Shown here piece by piece: positions 7,010-12,747 of a stretch of 12,747 bases of DNA (position 1 is the stretch's first letter; every line of letters starts with the position of its first letter). The notes beneath the pieces were generated by a model that searched no databases, was not told the origin of the DNA, and was given only the letters and a program-made list of their open reading frames with translations. The DNA comes from Bacillota bacterium (GTDB taxonomy: Bacteria; Bacillota; Clostridia; Peptostreptococcales; Anaerovoracaceae). A program made the translations under genes and the position numbers. The stretch spans positions 1 through 12,747 of the forward strand of contig JAFRLD010000050.1 of NCBI GenBank assembly GCA_017431395.1. The letters run 5' to 3'.

Positions 7010-7060
7010 ATTAATGGTCCTTATGTTTGACCTGCATATGCTGCAGGGCATATCACTGGA

Positions 7061-8617
7061 TTACCAGATGATGACCTTCATCCCGTTACCGCTGTATCTG
7101 GAATGGAGTTCTCCGGCCTTCTCGGTCGGGTTCCGGATGCATCCGTGGGATGCCAGCGTACCCAGCTTCGGAGCCCAGCCGCTCTCCAGCCCGTGGAGTG
7201 CGGTCCCGTGCTGCAGGTAATTGCTCCAGGTGATGAAGTTCCAGTTCGGCGCTCCGTGTCCCGGATGATGCGCTCTGAACTTAATGATCGTTCTCTGTCC
7301 GGTCGGGGAAGGCGTCTTAGCCGTACCCATCGAGCACTTCCAGTCATCTACGGTCTTCCACTTCGATCCATTCTTCTTCAGGATATAGACGTGCTGGTTA
7401 TAGGTGTTGACCCAGACGAAGTAGGTCCTGGAGGTCGAGAATCCTCTGGATTTGAGGAAGCTGAACTCCTTGCCCTTAGCCCAGCTGGTGCCGCCATTCA
7501 TGAAGAAGTTGACGGCAGCATAGGAGTACTCACCATTCTTCTGATAATAAGCCTTCTGGTTCTTTACCCGGATCCTGGCGATGCTGTAGGTGCGGCCGTT
7601 CTTCTTGATCTTGTACTGGCCGCTGCCGTAACCGGTCGCCTTATAGGTCTTGCCGCTCTTCAGAGCACCGACGGTCTGTTTCATCGTTACCTTGATGTAC
7701 ATGGAGCGGGCGGTCTTGACCTTGTTGGAAACGGCTGCCTTGGACATGAAGTCTTTACCTTTGCGCTTCTTGAGGCTAATGGATCCATCATGCTTCTTGT
7801 CGCCGGAATCCTTGATTGCGTAGACCCTGTAGTTATAGGTCTTGTTCTTATTGATATTCTTCGAGTTTTCCCAGCTGCAGCTCTTTGTCTCTTTCTTGTC
7901 GGTAACACGGTTCCATACGACCTTCTTGCCGACTCTCCGCTCGATGTAGTAATAGTCTGCGTCCGGAGAAGCCTTCCAGGTCAGTTTGATCGCATTGTAA
8001 CCTGCCAGAGCCTTCACGTTCTTTACCGGCTTGATCGTCGGCTTGACGATCTTGAACTTCACGGACTGGGAATTGATGCAGGAATACGGCGATACCGCAG
8101 GATCTGTATTCGCAGTACCTTTGATCGTAGCTGTCGCCTTGCCGACGGCCTTGTTGTTCGCGTAGGAAACGGTGAAATCGGTACCCTTGACCAGTTCCAC
8201 AGGCTCCTGTGTCTCCGTTCCTGTTTCCGGATCCGTCTTCGTAACCATGGCGGTCACTTTCACAGACGGTTTGATGGACTTGCCCGTCCAGGTCTTGTTC
8301 TTGATCGGGTTGATGGTTACAACGGCAGTATCTGCGAGGTCAATGACGATCGGCTCTGCGACCGGCGGCTCCTCTGACGAATCTGTCGGAGGAACATCTC
8401 CTTCACCCTCCGTAACCTCATCTACGGTGTTTTCTCCTTCGCCGGCCATCGCATCTGCTTCTGCGCCGTCTACGGTCACCTCATCGGTCACAGTCACATT
8501 ATCCGTACCCGGTGCCTGTTCAGGCGTTTCACCTTCAGCGAAGACGCCGGTTCCTGTCATCGTGACCAGGACGAGAGCCGCAACCAAGGTGCAGAATGTT
8601 TTTCTGATTTTGCTCAT
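7061..8617 (-). CDS. Secreted L,D-transpeptidase (YkuD) with Ig-like and fibronectin type III domains
   Basis: A 518-residue exported enzyme that would form 3-3 peptidoglycan cross-links or attach groups to stem peptides outside the cell. Seen: a signal peptide (MSKIRK, hydrophobic core, likely cut after VFA near residue 27); a Glu/Thr/Asp-rich linker (about 28-90); a beta domain (about 91-192) with TWTGKSIKP and GTDFTVSYANNKAVGKATA, a pattern common in Firmicutes surface proteins; a fibronectin type III-like domain (about 194-305) with KLTWKASPDADYYYIER; a less clear beta region (about 306-395); and a C-terminal YkuD domain (about 400-518) with TPSPTGQ at 435-441, His475 in ALHGLESG, and the catalytic SHGCIRN at 490-496 (Cys493). 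The protein ends right after the catalytic domain. The start at 8617 has a weak AAGGG site 8 nt upstream and is fixed by the signal peptide. It has its own promoter and a terminator, so it is probably expressed mainly alone. Cross-linking is expected, but another acyl acceptor is possible. Confidence 0.92.
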   Translation of the reverse strand: MSKIRKTFCTLVAALVLVTMTGTGVFAEGETPEQAPGTDNVTVTDEVTVDGAEADAMAGEGENTVDEVTEGEGDVPPTDSSEEPPVAEPIVIDLADTAVVTINPIKNKTWTGKSIKPSVKVTAMVTKTDPETGTETQEPVELVKGTDFTVSYANNKAVGKATATIKGTANTDPAVSPYSCINSQSVKFKIVKPTIKPVKNVKALAGYNAIKLTWKASPDADYYYIERRVGKKVVWNRVTDKKETKSCSWENSKNINKNKTYNYRVYAIKDSGDKKHDGSISLKKRKGKDFMSKAAVSNKVKTARSMYIKVTMKQTVGALKSGKTYKATGYGSGQYKIKKNGRTYSIARIRVKNQKAYYQKNGEYSYAAVNFFMNGGTSWAKGKEFSFLKSRGFSTSRTYFVWVNTYNQHVYILKKNGSKWKTVDDWKCSMGTAKTPSPTGQRTIIKFRAHHPGHGAPNWNFITWSNYLQHGTALHGLESGWAPKLGTLASHGCIRNPTEKAGELHSRYSGNGMKVIIW

Positions 8618-8632
8618 AACTCTTTCCCTTTC

Positions 8633-8648
8633 CTAATCTGATCTAATC
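8633..8648 (-). repeat. Two CTAATC direct repeats, 10 bp apart, in the transpeptidase leader
   Basis: CTAATC occurs at 8633-8638 and 8643-8648 (GATTAG on the transcribed strand), with a start-to-start distance of 10 bp, one helical turn. They lie between the predicted transcription start (about 8668) and the ribosome binding site. They could be a regulator site or chance. Confidence 0.3.
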
Positions 8649-8674
8649 CTTTCAATAACTACCCATACACATAT

Positions 8675-8703
8675 ATCATACCAAGAACCGCCCTGCGATT
8701 CAA
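8675..8703 (-). promoter_or_regulatory. Putative sigma-A promoter for the L,D-transpeptidase
   Basis: On the - strand TTGAAT (8703-8698) and TATGAT (8680-8675) are separated by exactly 17 nt, matching 4 of 6 and 5 of 6 consensus bases. The start of transcription would be near 8668, about 50 nt before the ATG at 8617. The promoter begins 20 nt after the stop of the ATP-grasp gene. Confidence 0.75.
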
Positions 8704-8722
8704 CTGTTTTATGGTGCCTCAC

Positions 8723-9937
8723 CTATGCCAGCCCCCAGAGCTTCTCCAGCGGCTGCCCGTCCACCTCGATGCAGGCGTAGACCTTCGCCATGATCCCCTG
8801 CATCCCGGCTTCATCTGAGGCGGATGCGATCACCTGTCCGATGCGGTCCGTCCCGTTTCTCATGGCCTCAATGGCCATTCCTTTCTCATAATCAAGGCCG
8901 ATCTGCACCCCTTCATCCCGAAGCTTCCCGATCCCCTGATGGTCGATCCGGGTGAGAACGCCGCTCTTCGGGCTCATGATGAGCCTTGCCTTGCATGGAA
9001 CGCGGTCCTCCTTCTGCGGGCATGTGACCTTCTGGCCCAGCGCCAGATCCAGGATCGCCTCGTAATAATCGAACCCATAGTGCATGGAGATCAGTTCCGG
9101 AATGCATGTCGCCCCTGATCTGCCGCCGATCTCGATCACGTGCAGCCGGTCTCCATCCGCGAAGGCATCCAGGTTCACGGCGCAGTTATCAAGGCCAAGC
9201 GCCCGGACCGCGAGCTCTGTCTGCCGGAAGATCTCCTTCATGAGTGTCTCTGACCCCTCGTATGGGAAGTCATGTCCCGCCGTGATCACCGTCTCTCCGT
9301 TCACATACACAGCTTTCTGATGCGGAGCCATGAAGATAAGTTCCCCGTCCTGCACGATGCCGTCGATACCGATCTCCCTGCCCTGCAGTTTCTCCTCCAC
9401 GAGAGCGTATGATCTCCGGGAATACTTCAGCGCATCTGCAAAGGCTGGCCCCAGCTCTTCTTCCCTCTCCACGATGGAGATGCCCCGGCTGCCGGAGCTG
9501 TCCACGCACTTGACCACGACCGGATAACCGATCTCCTCCGCAGCCTTCCGGGCAGCTTCCGGACTGTCCGCCTTGACATGTTTCGCCGAGTCCACGCCGC
9601 CCTCTTTGAAGGTATCCTGCATCAGCGTTTTATCAGATGTCTTCCGGGCCGCCTCACGGGACACTCCCGAAAGACCAAGCTCCTGGTTCACATATCCGAT
9701 CGTAGCCACGGCCACATCCGTGCCGGCGGTGCAGATCCCTGAGATGCCCTCCTTCCGGGCAACTTCCAGGATCGCCTCCTGATCTGTCGTATTGATATAA
9801 TAAACCTGATCCGCCAGCTCGAAGCCGGGATAGTTTCCCGGAATGCTGGCAACGATGGTATGAAGGCCCAGCCGTTTCGCTGCCTTGATGAGCGGCACCT
9901 GATAGATCCCCGCTCCCATGATCAGTATTTTTTTCAT
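8723..9937 (-). CDS. ATP-grasp domain carboxylate-amine/thiol ligase
   Basis: A 404-residue cytoplasmic enzyme of the ATP-grasp superfamily, which joins a carboxylate (through an acyl-phosphate) to an amine or thiol using ATP. Seen: a Rossmann-like N-terminal domain starting KKILIMGAG (2-10); a linker with SREAARKTSDKTLMQ (93-107), typical of the segment before the ATP-binding lobe; the glycine-rich loop in PVVVKCVDSSGSRGI (139-153); EEKLQGREIGIDGIV (181-195); VNLDAF (254-259); and the metal-binding VIEIGGRSG (267-275). Overall it resembles the biotin-carboxylase/PurK-like and amino-acid ligase branch. Substrates cannot be told from sequence. Context among envelope genes suggests building an amino-acid or peptide-like substituent, which is inference. 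The start at 9937 has AAAAGGAG (9948-9955) 10 nt upstream and a consensus promoter before that. No convincing terminator follows. Confidence 0.88.
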   Translation of the reverse strand: MKKILIMGAGIYQVPLIKAAKRLGLHTIVASIPGNYPGFELADQVYYINTTDQEAILEVARKEGISGICTAGTDVAVATIGYVNQELGLSGVSREAARKTSDKTLMQDTFKEGGVDSAKHVKADSPEAARKAAEEIGYPVVVKCVDSSGSRGISIVEREEELGPAFADALKYSRRSYALVEEKLQGREIGIDGIVQDGELIFMAPHQKAVYVNGETVITAGHDFPYEGSETLMKEIFRQTELAVRALGLDNCAVNLDAFADGDRLHVIEIGGRSGATCIPELISMHYGFDYYEAILDLALGQKVTCPQKEDRVPCKARLIMSPKSGVLTRIDHQGIGKLRDEGVQIGLDYEKGMAIEAMRNGTDRIGQVIASASDEAGMQGIMAKVYACIEVDGQPLEKLWGLA

Positions 9938-9969
9938 CCTGTGAGGTCTCCTTTTGTCTTATGCATCAG

Positions 9970-9997
9970 ATTATATATAATACCCGTGTCCTGTCAA
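9970..9997 (-). promoter_or_regulatory. Full-consensus promoter for the ATP-grasp gene, inside the end of the upstream gene
   Basis: On the - strand TTGACA (9997-9992) and TATAAT (9975-9970) are both perfect, with a 16-nt spacer. The boxes lie within the last codons of the 416-residue membrane-protein gene: TTGACA encodes Leu-Thr, and the TAA stop (9973-9971) is part of the -10 box. The predicted start is near 9963, which leaves the ATP-grasp ribosome binding site (9948-9955) intact. Confidence 0.8.
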
Positions 9998-11221
9998 CAC
10001 CAGGTAGAAATAGCAAAGTCCGGACAGAAGATGCAGGAGGAAAAGCCCGCCTACGATGATAAAGTAGATCACCTGAGGGGTTTTGCGGCCTCCGAACAGC
10101 CGGTCCCTGCTGTACCAGTTTCCGAGGGCGAGGGCCACACTGACCAGCAGGATGAAATAATCCCCGTAATCCCGTCCCCAGGAGAAGTTCCCATAAGCCG
10201 CGCTCGGACCCTCTTCGCTGATAAACAGCCACTGCAGGATCCCCGTCAGGAGGATCAAAGCGGCGAACCGGTATTGGCGGTCCGAAAGCCTCCTGATGTT
10301 GACGGCGCATACCACGATCGCCAGAGCCAGCCCGCAGAGGAATCCGGCCTTGATGTGCGGCTGGGCGAACATATTTGTGAAGCCAATGACCACCTTGTCC
10401 TCGGAGTCTCCCCCCTCGGCATATTCGATCCGGTTCAGCAGGATCAGATATAGCCCTGCCGGGATGAGCGTGCAGCCCATCAGGAAGAGCCGCCAGAGCC
10501 GGCGCAGGAATCCCTCCCGGCCGCCCGCGATCAGTTCGATGAGGAACAGGATGCAGACGGTCGCCGCCAGATCCATATAGAACGACGGCTTCGCGTATGC
10601 GGACAGGAAGACTGTGACGGTCGTGGCGAGCCACCATCCCGCGTGCAGGCCATCCTCATAAGAGAGGAACAGCTTAAAGAAGCAGAGGGTCGCGATCATC
10701 GAAAACAGGATCATCGACTGCTGCGTCGGTGAATGCCATGCGAAAACATCGAAAGAGAACCGGTAGAAATAGGCGTGGAACCCGGGCACGTAGATCGGTG
10801 CCATGAACAGGGCCGCGATCGAGAAGAACTGGATGACCTGCCTTGCGGGGAAGATCCCGTCCTCCTTCAGATAGTACCGGATCATGAGAAAGTTGACTAC
10901 GATAATAGCCGCGATCACGAGGGCCAGATAGATGTTCAGCTCCATCGTGTCCTGATTGATATCATACAGCTTGCTGAAGACGAATTCGATCAGCCGCTTC
11001 CAGTGCAGTGAAGAATCGTCCGCAGCGGAACGGACATAATACCGTATGTCGGAATGATACACATCCTTATAGACGACGATCATCCGGTGGAACAGCTCCA
11101 GACATAATGCGCTGATTCCGGTGATCAGCACCGCATAGCAAACATCCGTCCAGCGAAGGATGAGCGGCTGTCCGTCCCTGCATCTGATCTCATTTGAATG
11201 ATTCCTGACCTTATCTTTCAT
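9971..11221 (-). CDS. Polytopic membrane protein, possible GT-C-type transferase (unknown function)
   Basis: A 416-residue protein not assigned to a named family. Seen: about ten or eleven hydrophobic segments (roughly 27-49, 95-117, 128-146, 167-186, 196-209, 215-233, 245-263, 291-309, 316-334, 354-368, 384-408). The first loop, about 50-94, is polar and contains VYHSDIRYYVRSAADD (51... to about 69) with acidic residues just after the first helix. AYAKPSF at 208-214 is a notable polar motif in a membrane segment. A first-loop acidic motif suits GT-C-fold transferases or lipid-linked saccharide handling proteins, but this is weaker than for the gene at 66-2165. The start at 11221 has GAGAGG (11227-11232) 5 nt upstream. 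It follows its neighbour by 16 nt, so the two are co-transcribed. Its last codons hold the promoter for the next gene, and the C-terminus ends GHGYYI. Confidence 0.7.
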   Translation of the reverse strand: MKDKVRNHSNEIRCRDGQPLILRWTDVCYAVLITGISALCLELFHRMIVVYKDVYHSDIRYYVRSAADDSSLHWKRLIEFVFSKLYDINQDTMELNIYLALVIAAIIVVNFLMIRYYLKEDGIFPARQVIQFFSIAALFMAPIYVPGFHAYFYRFSFDVFAWHSPTQQSMILFSMIATLCFFKLFLSYEDGLHAGWWLATTVTVFLSAYAKPSFYMDLAATVCILFLIELIAGGREGFLRRLWRLFLMGCTLIPAGLYLILLNRIEYAEGGDSEDKVVIGFTNMFAQPHIKAGFLCGLALAIVVCAVNIRRLSDRQYRFAALILLTGILQWLFISEEGPSAAYGNFSWGRDYGDYFILLVSVALALGNWYSRDRLFGGRKTPQVIYFIIVGGLFLLHLLSGLCYFYLVLTGHGYYI

Positions 11222-11237
11222 TCCAGCCTCTCTCTTC

Positions 11238-12747
11238 TTAGTCTGCCTCTCCGGATCTCACCACGCTCCAGATCTTATATCCATCCACTTCATCCACCGG
11301 CTCATACCGGATCGCAGAGGCTCCATCCTCCGGATCCGCGTACCAGCGGTTAAAGTATTCCTCCATGCTGTCCACCCGCTTGTCTTCGATGACGTAGACC
11401 TGCGGGTTATCGATGATGTCCCGGAATACGTTGCTCAGTCCATAGGAATGCAGCCGGTCCATCAGGTAAGGTGACAGGGTCCCCCACCCGCCAAAGGTCA
11501 TCACATTCGGGTCGGGATCCGGAACCTTGAGAGGATGCGCATAGGAATCCGTGTTGTTCTTCTCTCTGGTGCTGAACACGTACACGTGATCCTGATCCTC
11601 CGCGATCCGTTCTGCGAGCGCCGCCGGCCGAAGATGTTTCTCGATCTTGGCCGCATGATCCTGGCTCAGGTTGTATTCGAGCCACAGCCCTCCGCAAAGC
11701 GCGGCCATCATGACTACACTGGCCGCGATCCCGAAGAACCGGCCCACTCCATGTACGCCCCGGTGTTCCGCCGGATCCGGGCCATGCCAGAAGTGCTCCC
11801 ATTCGAAGGCATGCAGAAGGAAGATGGTGGCAGATATATCTACGATCTCCGTGACCCGGTAGGCGGGTCTTCCCATCTGATAGAGAAGCACATAAAACGC
11901 CACCGCTCCGGCCCCTACGGCTATGACGTACCACCAGTATCTGGGTTTCATCCGGATCAGGGCTGCTAGTGCGATGCCCAGAAGGATCCAGATGTGGATC
12001 CCGCTGGAATCAAATTTTCTCATGTCTTTTATGATATGGGACACGCAGCTTTTGAAGGCAGACTGCATAGAGGTCCTCTCCGCCGTCTGGGATTTGTCAT
12101 AGACCTCTTTGATCGCGGTCAGATTGTCCCTGCTGGCTGCGCCGTCATAGTCGAAGTACCAGTTATCGATCAGCGAGAAATCGTTCTTCGTGATATCGAT
12201 CCCCGCGTATTCTTCCGGATGCTCCTTGAAATGCTCATAGATCGGATAGTCCACGACGTAGGAGCGGTAGGTGCTGTAATATATATAGTCCCTCAGTTCC
12301 TGCGACTTCAGGTTCTCCCCGTCGGAGGCGAAATGGCCGCAGGCGGCACCGCCCAGCAGGATCAGCACTAACACATAGCCTACCAGGCGTCCCGGCGACA
12401 GGAACCCTCCGGAAACCACCTCGCGTCTTCCGTGTATAAGGCGCATCACCAGATACAGACCCGCGAAGCAGATCGGGAAGATGCACATCTCGAAGCGGAG
12501 CATAGTGCTCAGGTACATGAACACCAGCGCCCAGAAATAGTACATGAAGTTCCTTTTATGGACGATCGTATCCACGATCAGCAGCATCCCGGCGACTGCC
12601 AGCAGCCCGGATGTCTTCGTGAACTGGATCACCGCATAGTGGTCAAAGGAGTAGATCGCAATGACCATGACGAAGAGCGCGTGGATCCAGAAGCTTCTGT
12701 CCAGATCCAGGGCGAGTTTCGTGATCATGACGAAAGCCAGATAGGAG
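11238..12747 (-). CDS. Polytopic membrane protein with extracytoplasmic C-terminal domain, 5' end outside the window
   Basis: Partial. The frame stays open from the TAA at 11238-11240 to the window edge, with hydrophobic codons (Ser-Tyr-Leu-Ala-Phe-Val) before the first ATG at 12728 and no ribosome site there, so the true start is beyond 12747. Seen, counting from ATG 12728: membrane segments at about 12-35, 40-55, 62-75, 80-97, 114-132, 244-258, 264-283, 294-306 and 330-349; a polar region of about 110 residues (133-243) between the fifth and sixth of these, with many aromatic and acidic residues (DNWYFDYDG, 188-196); and a soluble C-terminal part (about 352-496) with FGGWGTLSPYLMDRLH and ending YKIWSVVRSGEAD. 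The 'membrane bundle plus outer domain' plan recalls GT-C-like proteins of the same locus. I do not recognise a named family. It is followed after 16 nt by the next membrane-protein gene. Confidence 0.7.
   Translation of the reverse strand, partial: SYLAFVMITKLALDLDRSFWIHALFVMVIAIYSFDHYAVIQFTKTSGLLAVAGMLLIVDTIVHKRNFMYYFWALVFMYLSTMLRFEMCIFPICFAGLYLVMRLIHGRREVVSGGFLSPGRLVGYVLVLILLGGAACGHFASDGENLKSQELRDYIYYSTYRSYVVDYPIYEHFKEHPEEYAGIDITKNDFSLIDNWYFDYDGAASRDNLTAIKEVYDKSQTAERTSMQSAFKSCVSHIIKDMRKFDSSGIHIWILLGIALAALIRMKPRYWWYVIAVGAGAVAFYVLLYQMGRPAYRVTEIVDISATIFLLHAFEWEHFWHGPDPAEHRGVHGVGRFFGIAASVVMMAALCGGLWLEYNLSQDHAAKIEKHLRPAALAERIAEDQDHVYVFSTREKNNTDSYAHPLKVPDPDPNVMTFGGWGTLSPYLMDRLHSYGLSNVFRDIIDNPQVYVIEDKRVDSMEEYFNRWYADPEDGASAIRYEPVDEVDGYKIWSVVRSGEAD

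Noticed and set aside
8713..8723. A small hairpin (GGTG-CCT-CACC) after the ATP-grasp gene as terminator
   Set aside because: The stem is only 4 bp with a 3-nt loop, and on the - strand it is followed by A-rich, not T-rich, sequence.
11238..12728. Treating the last gene as complete with ATG 12728 as its start
   Set aside because: The frame remains open to the window edge with hydrophobic codons, and no Shine-Dalgarno precedes that ATG, so the gene is taken as truncated.
1..12747. tRNA, rRNA, CRISPR arrays, insertion sequences, attachment sites or phage genes
   Set aside because: I saw no transposase or integrase motifs, spaced direct repeats or tRNA-like cloverleafs. The gaps between genes are all short.

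Overview
The window looks like part of a chromosome from a Gram-positive member of the Bacillota, most likely a fairly GC-rich anaerobic Clostridia (a Lachnospiraceae- or Anaerovoracaceae-like lineage, which I infer but cannot prove). The support is a teichoic-acid type TagG/TagH exporter with two CDP-glycerol glycerophosphotransferase-family enzymes, a YkuD L,D-transpeptidase with Firmicutes-style surface domains, a lipoprotein, AGGAG-type Shine-Dalgarno sites and TTGACA/TATAAT-type promoters. There are no RNA genes, insertion sequences, CRISPR arrays or phage genes. Coding density is high, and the longest gaps are about 120 and 105 bases.

Layout. Bases 66-2682 (+ strand) hold a two-gene unit: a 699-residue polytopic GT-C-like membrane protein with an extracytoplasmic C-terminal domain, then a small lipoprotein with a beta-rich domain. 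Everything else is on the - strand, read from right to left. It begins with a membrane protein truncated at the window end (12747-11238), then a second polytopic membrane protein (11221-9971), an ATP-grasp ligase (9937-8723), an exported L,D-transpeptidase (8617-7061), tagG-like permease (6939-6133), tagH-like ATPase (6110-5049), and two glycerophosphotransferase-family proteins (5052-3874 and 3944-2694). The two strands converge on a perfect hairpin at 2676-2700 that contains both stop codons.

How it fits together. The four genes from 6939 to 2694 form a tight unit (22-nt gap, 4-nt overlap, 71-nt overlap). They would build a polyol-phosphate chain on the inner face of the membrane and export it. 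The L,D-transpeptidase acts on peptidoglycan, to which such polymers are usually attached. Three large polytopic proteins surround the unit. At least the first looks like a GT-C transferase that would use lipid-linked sugars on the outer face. The ATP-grasp enzyme would form an amide or peptide-like bond on an unknown substrate. I read the whole as a cell-envelope glycopolymer locus. The enzymes that make the linkage unit and CDP-glycerol (TagO, TagA, TagD types), the ligase to peptidoglycan and the Dlt system are not in the window.

Regulation seen in the sequence: a promoter before the first gene; a full-consensus promoter buried in the end of the 416-residue membrane-protein gene and serving the ATP-grasp gene; a good promoter before the transpeptidase; and a long hairpin terminator between the transpeptidase and tagG that leaves no room for a separate tagG promoter after it.
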